The notes under the pieces are model-generated. The model made no database searches. It had not been told where the DNA came from and saw nothing but the letters and a program-made list of their open reading frames with translations. 64,000 bases of DNA. It comes from Neocallimastix lanati (nom. inval.). Its lineage: Eukaryota; Neocallimastigomycota; Neocallimastigomycetes; Neocallimastigales; Neocallimastigaceae. The stretch's first letter is position 1, and every line of letters begins with the position of its first letter. Location of the stretch: NCBI GenBank assembly GCA_016946835.1, contig JACVTC010000018.1, forward strand, positions 1,610,001 to 1,674,000, written 5' to 3'. Positions 36,630 through 50,142 of this stretch are shown one piece after another. A program made the position numbers and the translations under genes.

Positions 36630-39600
36630 CTCTTTTGGAAAACCTACTTTTTGAAAGATCTATCTACTTAATCATCATGAAGGATAACAACGCTACTTAC
36701 AAAGATGAATTTGCTGGCGACCACCGGTACTTCAAGGGATTTCACGCTAAAATTGAACTTATTTTCATGCTCCACCCAGACCGATTCGAAAATGAGACTA
36801 CCAAAAAATTGTTTATATCATTTCTAGACTCTTTGGAAAAGCTATGAATTAGGCAGCTACTCTAATAGAAAACAGAGATCCTTGCCTTAACAACTACGAA
36901 AGAATTTATCTCAAGACTTAGAGCCGCTTTAAGTAACAGTGATGCTACCTTTGTCGCTAATCAAAAGCTCAGAACAATCAAGCAAAAACGTCTTGGAGAT
37001 GTAGGAAACTACATTTTTGAGTTCAACAGGCATGCTGACGAGTCATCCTGGAATGAGAAAGCAAAAATGAAAGCGCTTTCCTTGCCGGTCTTAATGAACA
37101 AATCACTACCAAAATACTTGAGATGTTTCCTGGACCATCTTCTCTCTCTTCAACATGGAAACCATAGAGTCAAGAATCGATTCAAGAATCTCTACCCACA
37201 ATCGATGCTTTGATCCCCAAAGAAAATTTAATAACTCTTTTAATATTTACTACAAAAAAACAATCATTCAAAATGAAATCCTCTACCCCTAAATTCCATG
37301 GTCCTTTATCGAAATAAGAAAAGAATCGAAGAAGAAGAGAAAACCAATGTTTGTATTGTGGTTCTTTCTGACCACTCCTTTGAAAAATGCCCACTCAAGA
37401 ACAAAAACAAACCTACTACCAGTTCACACTTAAGCAATCCAAGACCAAATACTTCTCCAAGACCAAAAATTTCAGACCAACCCGATGTAAAACACCTAAT
37501 TTTTGAATTCAATTATAATGTTTCATATATTTCTACCAAAACTTAAATTCTTCTTGATTCAGGTTCTCAATTTAGCTTAATGGATATTGAATTTGTATAA
37601 GAAAATAACATCCCCTATACCACGGACACCAATTTTACAAAGATATCTGGAATCAGAGGTATACAATCTATTCTTGGTGAAACCTTCCCAATCTCAATCA
37701 CATACAAAAATCATAACTGCAAAAACAAAATTTTATATATACTCGATCTTCCATCCTACTGCTCTATATTAGGCACAGACTGGTTATCCATTCATAACCC
37801 AACCTTTAATTATTCTACTAAAGAACACATCTTCCAATCAAATCATTGTATCTCTAACGGCTTAATTTTACCTAATTCCTTTACTACTTTTATTCCTCCA
37901 AGCAAGGAAAAACCTGATAAAGACACTAAAATTAATATTCATAATTCTATGCCTGCCAAACTCCTTCCTTTCAAAGACGTCTTCATTGAAATATATACTA
38001 ATGAATTACCATCTCATAGACCTTATGACTGTGAAATCAATCTACTCTCTAGTACTCAAATTTTTAATGGACCAATCTACTCCCTGAACGAGAAATAATC
38101 TATAGCTCTCAAAGAACTCATCAATTTTCTCCTGATTTAGACACCCACTTCAAACGCCTTTCCGAAGTACTTTTTGGACTCAGAAAAGCTGGTTTATTTG
38201 TAATACTAAAAAAAATGCGAATTCTGTGTACCTTTCTTAGACTTTCTTGGCCATAGAATCTCTTCTGATGGTATTTTTATTATTATGGATCCTAAAAAAG
38301 TATCTTCAACCTTTGAATGGCCTGCTCTAACAAATATTAAACAATTCCAATCCTTCCAAGGATTAGCAAATTATCACTGTAGATTCATTCCAGGTTTTGT
38401 AGCCATCACTCATCCCCTTGATTCACTCTTAAAGAAAAATAAAAAATTTCTTCTGGTGCTCAAGTTGCCTTTGATAAAATTAAATCTAAATTTTTTTTCT
38501 GCCCCAGTGCTAGCTTACCCTAATCGCGAACTCCCTTAAATAGTCGAAACAGATAGCTATAGGAGCTATTCTTTCTCAAATTATTCACAAAGATAACAAA
38601 ATTCATCCTATTGTCTTCTTCTCAAGACTTCTTACCCCTACTAAAAAGAATTTACCCCATCTACTACAAGGAACTTCTTGTTATTATTGATGCTTTAGAA
38701 CAATGGAAACACTTATTAAAAGGCATATTCATTCCCTTTACCATTTTCTTTGACCACAGAAACCTCTTATATCAAAAGAAACTAGTGAAAATGTCTCAAA
38801 GACTCGTTCGTTGGGCTCGGCTCTTATCTGAATTCAATTTCAAAATTACTTATATCATGCTAGTTCCGTTAATGGTAAACCCGATGTACTTTCTCGTAAA
38901 ACAGACTATTCTTTTCAGTGAAGAAGAATTATCATTTGATATTCCTTTTAGTGTCTTCCGAACTGAAAACTTTTGTGCAACTACTACCCTGATTACTTCC
39001 TTGACTGATCAAATTCTCAATAAATCTTAAAGAAGATCAATTCTATCATGATATCTGCCAACAACTCTCTTCGAACAAATCCCAGGACTCTCCTAAACTT
39101 AAGAACTTCTCTCTTAGTAATAGCTTCCTTCTATACAATAATAAAATTCTTCGTCCCTTCAAGTTGTCGTTATTCTGTTCTTCTGTCTTAAGCATTTGCC
39201 ATGATTTTCCCTCTGCTAGACACTTTAGTATCAAGGTTAACTACTTCCCTTACTTGTTGTGATTTCTGGTGGTTCTCTATGCTCACTACAATCAAAGACT
39301 ATGTTCGTTCATGTGACTCCTGTTGTCTCTCAAAAAACTCCAAACATAAACCGTATGGTCTCTTACAACCATTCGATGTTCCTAATTACCCTTGTACTTC
39401 AATTTCAATAGATTTTATTACTGACCTTCCAATCTCCAACGGCTTCATTTGTGTTCTCGTTATTCTAAACTCTGAACTACTCTTTGTAAGATTTTGAACA
39501 TCTCGATGAAACTCTCTTCTCCTTTTCACCATCAAACCAATGGTCTAACGGAGAAGGTGAACTCCGTCGTCGAACAATTCCTGTGTTGCTACTCAAATTT

Positions 39601-39870
39601 TAAAGGTTCAAACTGGAACGACTACCTATTTCTTGTTGAATTCTGCTACTACAAGACAGCCCAAGAATCCTTAAGACACTCACCTTTTTATGCTAACCAT
39701 GGATACAATCCAAGATTCTCACCTGTGGTATCTAGTATACCCGATGTTTCTCTCTTAGAAGAATTTAAATAAAAAAAAAACTTAACAGAACTCTTCAAAC
39801 AACTCAAAGAAAATCTCGATTGTACTAAAATTTTGAAAAACTTTAATAACAAACTTAAACAAAACACTTA
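36630..39870 (+). mobile_element. Ty3/gypsy LTR retrotransposon fossil B
   Basis: Polyprotein domains run in the usual gypsy order on the plus strand: gag with FAGDHRYFKGFHAKIELIF at 36705-36762 and a degenerate zinc-knuckle region near 37345, protease (LDSGSQFSLMD near 37553), reverse transcriptase to about 38540 (DFLGHRISSDG, then FQGLANYHCRFIPGF), RNase H to about 38960 (FDHRNLLYQKK, QRLVRWARLL) and integrase at about 39190-39770 (SCDSCC, then SISIDFITDLPISNGF, HHQTNGLTEKVNSVVEQF). The element is broken in more than ten places and its terminal repeats are not clear. It is old, but younger than fossil A, with which it shares gag, RNase H and integrase text. Confidence 0.85.
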
Positions 39871-40335
39871 ATATTCAAAAGAAAGAAAAAAGTTTATTAT
39901 TTTAATCAAAAATGAATTATTATAATTTTAATTTTACTATATCAATTCCTTATTATTATCAAACTTGTATTATTATTAAATAATTTTGACTTATATTTTT
40001 ATAAATATTATTATCATGTAGCATTATTAATATTCATGTATTTTTATTATTAATATTCCTGTAATTTATTGTTATCATGTAATATTTATATTTCAATATT
40101 AAGTTGGAAATCACTTAGACAGTTTACTATTATGAAAATTTTCTTTATTTTTATTTTCCTAGTTATAGTTTAGCCTAACTTAAGATTCGTCTGGTATTCT
40201 AATTTTATATATTCTATTATTGCTTTTTATCATATGTTTCATTTTTATCAATTAATGCCTAATTTAGCTAATTCCACACCGCTTATCATGTTCTTGGCAA
40301 CATCCTTTGAGTATAAGCCGTGTTTTAAAATAATT
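39871..40335. other. AT-rich spacer between retroelement fossils
   Basis: ATT-rich runs and a short mixed segment at 40140-40330, without a recognised frame. Confidence 0.35.
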
Positions 40336-41330
40336 TTATTATTATTTATGAAGAAAAAAAATTTTCCATAATCTTCAAAGGTACATATTATATTATTTGC
40401 ACAAGTTAATTTAATTTCTTCTTCTTTGTAGTTTTTTTAGTATGTTTTTATTGTTTGTTAAGTGTTCTCCTACTCCAGAATCATATAACCAGTAGAACTT
40501 ATCATGGAAATTGATTGAAGAAATGTTATTTAATACTTTTGACTCGTTATTTTTATAATTAATTAAATATACTGATTTTTGAGAATTATTAGTGTCATTT
40601 TTAAACATAGTCTTTATTTCTTCATAATCTACATTAACATTATATTGTTAATTTATATTATACCTCTTAATTATTCCAGCATAATATGTTCCTTTTCCTT
40701 TTTTACTTGAAGATGATTGATTATTATTATTACTTTTATTATTGTTTGTATTCTCTTCCTTGAATACTCTTGGTTTACATATTTATTTAAATTACTGTTT
40801 TTATTTAACGTGTTAAATCAGCAGTCAAAAGTATTATGATTATTTTTATTGCATATATAACAGTATTTTTTATCCTCTTTCCTTGCCTGATAGTTTCTTT
40901 TATTGCTATTTCTTTTCTTCTTTTGGAATTTACCAGTATAGTCTATTTCCATTGGATCATCCTTAGATTGGCTATTTGAGTTCCATTGTTGAATATAAGC
41001 AAGTTTGCTTATGTCTTCCTCTATTTTCATACTAATAATAGTAAAATTATCTTTACCAATAAGAATAAATTTATTTGCATAATCTTCTGGTATAGCGTTA
41101 AATAAGTGTCTTAATTTTTCATCTTCAGATAAATGGAAATTTATATTATACATGTTTTTGAAGATATCTTTTAATTAATCTATCACCTCTAAAATTCCTT
41201 GTTTATTAGTTGTTTTTATTGAATTTAATTTTTTCAACCAATATGAAGAATCAGTGGTTGAACTACTATATTTCTTCCCTTTAATATTGTTTTGTATTAA
41301 AAATTATTATTAACACTTTATTTATTAAAA
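40336..41330 (-). mobile_element. Ty1/copia fossil: gag and protease region
   Basis: On the minus strand, 41153-40818 gives copia gag text (DEKLRHLFNAIPEDYANKF) ending in a zinc knuckle with C-x2-C-x4-H-x4-C spacing (CYICNKNNHNTFDC), and about 40520-40415 gives protease text (FYWLYDSGVGEHLTNN). It is a 5' fragment of a copia element and broken. The 31.9 and 26.2 kb copia pieces have the same orientation but are too scattered to be assigned to one insertion. Confidence 0.75.
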
Positions 41331-41749
41331 TTTTTAGAAAGAGTAAAGAGAGAGTACAGTTTTAAAGAATAACAATTATTTAAATAAATACATAAATAAA
41401 ATTAAATTATGAATAAATACATGTGACGTCATATGTTAGAATAAATAATGTGATATTCTTTATGTTGTAGCTGGTTAAATAAGTGTATTTTATTAATTAA
41501 TAATTTTTATTAATATCTTATTATTTTATAATTACAATACTATTTCTATTTCTACTGAAGAAAAACAAAAACAAGAATAAGAATTAATATTAATATACTG
41601 TAAAGTATTAATAATATATAATTATAAATAAATATAATAAATAAGAATTTAATAATATTTTAATATGAATAATATATAAATGATATAAACTATTATATAT
41701 AAACTTTAATAATATAAAAAGTATAATTTAATTTTTAAGAAATATATAT

Positions 41750-41830
41750 AAGAAATATAAATAATATATACAAAATATAAATAATATAAAATATAAATAA
41801 TATAAAATATAAATAATATAAAATATATAA
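41750..41830. repeat. 16-bp tandem array
   Basis: At least four consecutive units of AAAATATAAATAATAT with almost no divergence. Confidence 0.8.
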
Positions 41831-42159
41831 TATATAATAATCTAAATTATAAATAATAAGATATAAATTTAATATTTGGATATATATAAATATTCAAATA
41901 TACAAATATGTTGCTAAACATATTTGTTTTATATTATAAATTTATATGTATATACATTTTTTTATTAGATTAAATTTATATTATTATTATTATATAATTA
42001 TTATATGATAATCTTTATTGTTAAAAATTATTAAAATAAATAATAAACATATATAAATTAATTTTAATATAAATATTAATCCATAAATTTATGCTTTTAC
42101 TACATTTTTTAATTAACATAAATTTATTATTAATTAGTGTTTTTATTACTATTTTATAT

Positions 42160-42352
42160 TATTACCAATTAATCATAATATATTACCAATAATTCATAAT
42201 ATATTACCAATTATTTATGATATAATACAAATAAACAATAATATAATACCAATAATTCATAATATATTACCAATTATTTATGATATAATACCAATATATA
42301 ATAATATATTACCAATAATTCATAATATATTACAAACATTATTTTACCAATG
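42160..42352. repeat. 21-bp repeat with 63-bp higher-order period
   Basis: The subunit ATTACCAATAATTCATAATAT (about 21 bp) repeats with variants. The triplet restarts with ACCAATAATTCATAAT at 42185, 42248 and 42311, exactly 63 bp apart, and the middle subunit is a distinct variant (TTACCAATTATTTATGATAT). Confidence 0.85.
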
Positions 42353-43043
42353 AAATATTTTTATTTAAATTAAAATCTAAATAAATCAATTACATTTTTG
42401 TGGGGATCATTTGGACTATGTTCATTTTTTTTTGCTAATAATATACTATATTATGTTATCCATTAAATATATTTTAAAAGTAATTGATTATATTAAAAAT
42501 TGAAAAATTAAATGTATAACATGATAAAGAATAATATATTGAATAATATATTTTACTTTATAATGAAATAGATTTACATAAAAGTATTATAAATAAATTT
42601 TTTTATTTAAAATTTTATAAAAATAAACTCTCAAAAAAAAAAAAAAAAAAGAATTAAAAAAAAAAGAAAATTTTTATTACTAATAAAAATAAATAAAATA
42701 TTATTATGAATAGACAAAAACAATAATATTAATAAAAATAATCAAATAATATAAACTTAGATATATAAAGTTAATAAATAAACTAAAACATTAATATTAA
42801 TAAAAATAATCAAATATAATATATCTAATTTATAATATTTGATTTTTTTTTAATATTAAAGTTTATAAAAAGTCATAGGTTTCAATTGAAAACTGAATAA
42901 ATAAAAGTATTAATAGGATTTATATTATATAATGGAATTTAAATTTTATTGAGTTATATAATTATTCGATTATATTTAGTTAACGACATTACATCATTAT
43001 AAGATGTAAGTGATCTCTCATTTCTACTAAATTATACTATTAT

Positions 43044-44871
43044 TTAGTGCCTCATATTAGTAATATCTTCACTTGGGGGTAAATCATTATTTGAATTGTT
43101 ATTACTTCTTCTATTAGATTGATATTGATTGTGATTACTACTTGATGAACCACTTTTACAATGTCTAATACAACATAAAATAATAATAATGATTATTATT
43201 GCACCAACTATAACAACTATTATTAAAATACTATAATATGAATATTTCGTATCCTTATTTGGTTCATCAGTACTATAATAATAATAATTATTGTTGTTAC
43301 TATTATTGCTATTATTGCTATTAACGCTATTGTTATTATAGCTATTACTGTTATTGTTATTATTTATGCTGCCATTACTATTGTTATCGTTATTGTTATT
43401 ATTTATGTTGCCATTACTATTGTTATGGTTATTGTTATTATTTATTTTGCCATTACTATTGTTATCGTTATTGTTAATATTATTAACTTCCATGCTATTA
43501 TATGTGTAGTCATTATCAATTTGGTCAATATCACTATTTCAAAAATATATTTAAATATTATTATGTATATTAATAAATTTTATTTTAATATAATAATGAT
43601 AATAATAATATAATAATAGTAATAGATCCTTTTTTTAAAACTTAAAAGAGTTACAAGTTTTCTAATTTAGGCAATTTTGTAACTCCAGGAGGGACTACAC
43701 CGATTAAATTATTATTTTTTAAGTATCTATTTAAAATAAATAATAGGTTTTAAAAAAAAAATAATTATTAAGTATATACTAAAATAATAATTTTATAGAA
43801 TTAAAATAATTATTACAGGGTTTTTAAAGCTTTTAAATTTTCTAGTTCAGGTGGAATAGTACCTAATAATTTGTTTCCTTCTAGATTTCTATATTTCAAA
43901 AAAAGAATAAAAATAATAATATATTTATAATAAATGAGTTATAAAATTAATATACTGTTTTTTTAATTAAATATTTACAATATTTCTAAATTAGTTAATT
44001 TTCCAAGTTCAGGTGGAATAGGACCAGATAAGTTATTTCTACTTAAATTTCTGTGGCAGATAATAAATATATTTTATTATATGTATATTATATATATTTA
44101 TGTTATATGTTATAATGGTAATTTTATTATTATTATTTTTTTAATTAAAATTTTTGATACAAAAATACAATATTTTTAGATGTTTTAATTTTCCAATTTC
44201 AGGTGGTATAGATCCGCTAAAACTATTATTATGTAAATCTCTATTACATTTATAAAAGTTAAATAAAAAATATTAATAATACTTTATTTATTTAATGAAA
44301 AAATAAAACAAATTATTATTATTATTAATAAATATAAAGTTATTTTAATCTTAAAATAAAAATATATATATTATTATAATTTGTTATTAAATATAATATA
44401 ATATTTTTAAACAATTTTTATAGTAAAATAATACAATATTACTAAGTAAGATAAATCTCCAAGTTCTGGTGAAATAGGACCTTCTAATTCTTTATTTGAA
44501 TATGCAGTACTGTAAAAATAATATATAAAATTTAAATTTATTATTAAATAATATTTTTTTTGATAGATGATAGAATATATATATTTATAAAAAAGTTAAA
44601 CAATAAAAATTAACATATTTATATTATTTAAATATATAATTTATATATTGAATGAATAAAAATTTATAAGTATTAAAAAAAATTTTTAAAGAATTTTATT
44701 TTACAGTTCTAGTATATGTTCATTGCTTTTAAAATTACAATTAACTTCACCTTGAGGGCAACAAATATCTTCTCCAAAAAAATTTTTTATTATTTTACAT
44801 TCTGCTTTCATATCTGCATAAATTAATTTTGCTGCAATAATTATATTAAATAATAAATAATATATATTCAT
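43044..44871 (-). CDS. Leucine-rich-repeat single-span membrane protein
   Basis: Seven exons give an open 339-residue protein: 44871-44705, 44509-44435, 44240-44169, 44050-43979, 43888-43817, 43726-43655 and 43533-43044. Every intron begins GTA, ends TAG or CAG and falls in phase 2. Exon 1 encodes a signal peptide (MNIYYLLFNIIIAAKLIYA) and a Cys-containing N-cap (EDICCPQGEVNC). Exons 2-6 each carry one LRR of plant type (for example NLSGPIPPELGKLTNL); exons 3-6 are exactly 72 nt, or 24 residues. Exon 7 encodes an Asn-rich stalk with three 13-residue NNSNG repeats, a membrane span at about residues 277-298 (SILIIVVIVGAIIIIIIIL), and a Ser/Asn-rich cytoplasmic tail of about 40 residues. No kinase is present. 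The role is probably surface recognition or adhesion (inferred). Confidence 0.9.
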
Positions 44872-44925
44872 TTTTTTTTTTTCAAAAAAAAATATCAAAT
44901 AACGAATAATTTTTAAAAAATTAAG

Positions 44926-44929
<4 letters not shown>

Positions 44930-44981
<52 letters not shown>
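44930..44981 (-). promoter_or_regulatory. 51-nt poly(dA:dT) tract upstream of LRR gene
   Basis: An uninterrupted A run of about 50 nt on the plus strand (T on the coding strand) lies about 60 bp before the LRR gene start codon. Long dA:dT tracts exclude nucleosomes, so a promoter role is plausible. The exact length is likely to be variable or a sequencing approximation. Confidence 0.4.
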
Positions 44982-44982
<1 letters not shown>

Positions 44983-45756
44983 ATTTTTTTAATTTAAATA
45001 CATTTTATTAGTTAATAAACTAAATTTTAAAAAATAAGGAAATATTTAAAAAATCCATTAAAAAAAAAAAACAAAAAAAAAAATTAATAAAAACTAAAAT
45101 TTTAATATATTATAAATGAAATGTTTTATATACTATTATTAATGAAATATTCTTTATTCAAATCAAATTTGTAATAAGTTAATATATTAATAATTATTAA
45201 GATATTCCAAAATTTCATTGATTTTTATATAATTGAATCATAACAGAGTCAATTATACTATATATTATAATTTATTTATTAATATATTTTTGCATATATT
45301 ACCAGAAATCCTTTAAATTCAATAATATATTTCCAATGATTTAAATTATTTGGAGTTTTTAGGCCTTCCTTTTCTATTACCAATCAACTATTCATGTAAC
45401 ATTATATTTTCATAGAGTTCTTATTTTTATTCAAATAATCTTTATTATTTTAATCTATAAATTAAATTTTAATAACTTTATTAATTATAATTTTACTTCA
45501 AAGTTTTTTTTGAAAAAAGTTCATTCTCGTTGTATTAAGGAGTAAAATCGCTATGTTGATAGGGGTTGATTAATTAATATAGGAGTATTGATGATGGAAA
45601 AACTCTTCATTATTCGATTTTTTTAATTTAATGTAATTTATAATAGTCAAAAAAATAATAAAGATTTTTTTTAATGCAAAAAGAAATAAATAATATTTCA
45701 TTTATATTTTTATTAACAATTTATTATATATAAATTAATATATTTAACTTTTTAAC

Positions 45757-45787
<31 letters not shown>

Positions 45788-47610
45788 AATCATATAGTAA
45801 CATTACACTAATGATAAAAAAAAAAAAAATACAAAAAAGTAAAAATAAGAAAATCAAGTTGTGTTTTCTAATCTATTCTTTTACTGTCTCTTTTAAATGA
45901 ATTTTTGTCAAAGTCCTGTTATCATTATTTCAATAAAAGTTTTATAGACTTACTATCTAATTATACATTAAATATAGTATCATTTATATTAATATATTTA
46001 CAGAAATAATTATTATTTTAAAATTTAATATCAAAAAAAAAAAAATTTGATTTAAGATGACACGTGCTAATTTATACGAAAAATGAAACTTTAATTACAT
46101 TAAAGTTTTCTGAAAACTTAGTAAAAAGAAATGTGTTAAATTTAGTAATGTTATAATTTTGTAATGTAGTTTTTTGATTATGTAATATAACACCATAAAT
46201 AAATAAATATAAAAAAAAAAATAAAAAATAAATAAAAAAAAAAACTTTGCTATGCTATATATATTTGTTATATTAGATAATAATAATAAAAATAATTGAA
46301 AAAAAAATAGATAAAATCATTTTAAAAGTAAACAAATAACAATTTGCAATAACATTTTAATGCGCATTTTATTATAAGTTATATTATTATATATTATATT
46401 AAAATTATATTAATTTGTCATAGTAAAAATATAAATATATCAAAACTATAATAATTTTACTTTTAATAAAAGATTTAAAAATAAGTAAATAGCATATATT
46501 ATTTAAAAGGCACTTTGTGTTAATTGTAAATGTTTAAAAAGATATTTAATAATAAATAATAAAATTATATATTTCTGTGTAAAATATATTTTATACGTGT
46601 TTATTAACAAAATAAGATAAATTAAAATATTTTTGAGAAAATAACTATTTTTATTTTTTCCTTTAATATTTTAAGAATATAAATTTATTTATATAATTCA
46701 AATAAATAAAAATCAATAATAATAAAATTTGTTATTCTTACACATTATTAAAAATAAAAGACAACTTGAGTATTTTATTTGGAATAAAATTATTAATTAC
46801 TTAATATATTTTATTTTGAATAAAAATATTAATTACTTAATAAATAAAATATCAATTGGTGGAGAACAGGTCTTCCCAACCAGCTTTTGATCTATTCAAA
46901 ATTTTTTCTTATATTCAAATATTTAAATTTTTAAATTATATTTTATTTTTATTACTATGAGTAAAGATAATTTTATATAAATTTGGATAATAAAGTGAAT
47001 TTTTTGAGCCAGTAATTTAATTATTTGAATATATTTATTTATTGAAAAATAGCTAAATTATGATTTTTATTTTTTTATTTTATAATTTTTGAAATTTTTG
47101 TGTTTTTGTATGGCTTGAAAAATTTTTGTAAAAATTTAATTTCAAAAATTTATAATATTTATGATACCAATTGATAAAATTATTTTTGTAGGTATAATGT
47201 AATTCATATTTTCTCATGTGCGCATTTCCGATGATAATATCGATTGGAATATTACCAATAATCAAAAAATTTTCTTTAAAAAAAAATAAATAAAATTTAT
47301 TTTAAATTTTTATATAAAATTGAAAAACTAAATCACTATTTTAATTAATTATTTTTTTTTACCACTTATTCCTTTAATTATAATTGAATTTTTTTTGTAT
47401 TTTTTGTATTTAAATTTAATTTTTGTATGTACAATTAAAAATTAATGTAGTAATGTAATATTGAATTACAAATAATATTTTTTATAATTGAAATTATTGA
47501 TTTTTCTATTATTTTTATTTACTGGAATAGAACTTTTAAAATTAAAATATGGATTTGGTAATTGTTTTTGATTGTTGGAGCCAAAATGTAAGAAAACTAT
47601 AATAAATAAT
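44982..47610. other. AT desert
   Basis: No gene is recognised. Short mixed segments (45350-45400, 45520-45600, 46855-46900) have no convincing frame. A 61-codon frame at 47080-47265 (minus) has no recognisable domain. Confidence 0.5.
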
Positions 47611-47619
47611 TTTATTGTG

Positions 47620-48110
47620 ATTGATATTAAACTTCATAAGCTCTTTTTGAAGTTAAAAATAGTAGAATTAATAATAGAGAAAGTAGGAATATTAACATTA
47701 GTGATAGTGAAAATAATAGTAACGTCACTAATAATGTAGTGAATAGGTAAATTGGTGAAAATCGTGTTAATTTAAGTAATTTTCTGAATAATGAGTGTAT
47801 ATATATATATGTAACGTGGTACTGATTATATAACTTTCTTCTTGATGGAAGAAATACAGACATTATTAATTTAAATCAAAAAAAAGGCATGGGATGTTTT
47901 ATTTAAGAAGTAAATCGTTTTTGGAGATTATCCAAAAACGCCATTCTTGGTGGATCTGCGGCTCCCTTTACAGAAATTATACCTAAGGCTAGTACTCAAC
48001 GAAGGTTGCTATTCCGATTGTATAAATGCAAACTAACCAGGAGAATCAACGCCAATACCTCTGAAGTAATCCGGAGGTGAGGTTTGTTGCATATGAACTT
48101 TTTTCTGAAT
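47620..48110 (+). mobile_element. LINE copy 3 (3' end only)
   Basis: Plus-strand frames match the C-terminus of the LINE at 60.1 kb and of copy 2: an Asn/Ser-rich linker (47640-47750), YNFLLDGRNTDIIN near 47830, KTPFLVD near 47936 and LLFRLYKCKLTRRINANTSE near 48006-48065. Nucleotide similarity to copy 2 is high at GGAATAGCAAC and AATGGCGTTTTxGA read in opposite orientation. It is a short 5'-truncated insertion with several frame changes. Confidence 0.75.
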
Positions 48111-48940
48111 TTATTTATACACTTTATTTTGGATATTACTTTTTAATTCATATTATTATTTAAAATATTATTATGATCTAATTGGACAAATAATATTTAT
48201 TTTTTTTTATAATAATTTTTTTATTAAAAAAAAATATTCGTGTAATTAATAAATGAATAAAAAAAAAAAGATAAAAGTTCGCAATAATTATGGTTGTAAT
48301 ATATATATATATAACTAATATTAAAATATCATTTTTTTTTTTAACTTGATTATTTAAATATCTCTTTTATTAAAAATATTTATTCATATTAATTAAATAT
48401 TAAAAATTTTTATTAATGTTTGAAATTTTATAACATACTTTGCAAGAATTTAAAAGGTGTAAATGTAATAGATTTATTATTTAAATATTATTTTTTTTAA
48501 TTTTAATAGTTATATCTTAAATTATTATCTTTTACATCTTTTAATTTATTAAAATTTATTATTTTTATTGTTAAAGTTCAACATAATATTTAAACTTTTG
48601 TACATTAAAGTATTATAAATATTTATAATATTTGATTATGTAATATTATGCATGTAAAATATAAAAGCAGAATTATTTTATAAAATTAATATTTTGAGTT
48701 TTTATTAAAATATTTTATTAAATCATATAAATTCATAAATAATAAATAAAATTTAATTGAATAATAATACACTTTGTAGTGTACAAATTATATCTTATCT
48801 TATATTGACTTCTTTAACAAATTAAATATCTCAAATACCAAGAGACTTGTTATTAATTTTAATTTTCTAAAATGTTTTAATGATTCTAATCATTTTAAAA
48901 TGTAATTAATTATTTTTTATATGTTTCAAAGAATAGCTAA
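48111..48940. other. AT-rich stretch
   Basis: No gene is recognised; contains a TATA run near 48300 and T tracts. Confidence 0.5.
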
Positions 48941-48944
48941 AAGA

Positions 48945-50046
48945 AAGTATACCAATAATAATCATATTGAAGAGTGTTCGAGTTCATCGATTCCAATTGA
49001 TAATAAGGACAATGAATCGAATCCCTTCTTATAAAGATGATGAAACTAATGATTAAAGAATTATCATTAATAAATATTATGGAAATATAACGAAATCCGT
49101 TTTTGAAATTAAAGATTTCATATTAAATAAAGAAAATTTCTTAGATAGGCATGATCCTTTAAAAAGATATCTAATTGCCAATTATTTAGATTCCTACATT
49201 GAGAATGAAATTCAATTTTCAGAGATGAACAGAAGTTAAATAAAATCAGACAATACTGTTCAATCTATTAAAATATACAGTTTAGAAAAATCAAATAAAG
49301 AATATCTCCGAGGATGAAAAACTGTTTATAGCATGATTGACAGATTAAAGAAACGTTTTTATAAATCTGGTCAAGCATTATTTAATATTCTTGAATATAA
49401 AATTATCAATCTTAAATTAATTAATAATGATTATATTCAAAATGCTAATGACTTAAATAATCTCTTTGAGGAACATAAAAATGAATGTAACAAATTAAAA
49501 AGAGTATATTTAGACGAAGAAACAAAACTCTTATATGCTGTAAATAAATTGGATAAAATTGGCATAAACTCACAACCAATTTATCAATTCAAAACTTTTG
49601 ATGAACTTATAAAATAATTAAATAAAAGGTTGATATTTCTCATCTTAAGGTTTTTGGATGAAAAGCTTATTTCTATAACAATCACAAATCTAATAAATTT
49701 TATAACAATACTAAACTTGACATTTTCTTAGGATATGCTTCTGATTCTCTTGGCTATAAAATTTTGGATACTTCTATTAATTCTGTTGTTACATCCAGAG
49801 ATGTTTAATTCATAGAGGATATGCCTGGTAGTATTAACACTACTTTTTTCTGCTACAAATTTATTGATTTAATTATTAACTTCAAGGTTTCTTTAATTGA
49901 GGGGGAAAATATTAATAATAACAAATATAATATTTGTTCACAATTAAATAATCCTAATAATCCTAATCCTAAAAATAATAATAATAATAACAACAACAAC
50001 AATAATAATAATTATAAAATTAGCAATAATGATAATAGCAATAATG

Positions 50047-50142
<96 letters not shown>

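Larger units (their letters stand above)
41331..43040. other. AT desert with tandem arrays
   Basis: No gene. Contains a TGACGTCA palindrome at 41424-41431, a 16-bp tandem array (41750-41830) and a 63-bp higher-order array (42160-42352). Confidence 0.5.

Noticed and set aside
41424-41431. Second TGACGTCA palindrome as a regulatory site
   Set aside because: It lies beside the copia gag fossil with no host gene start nearby; probably part of the old element or chance.
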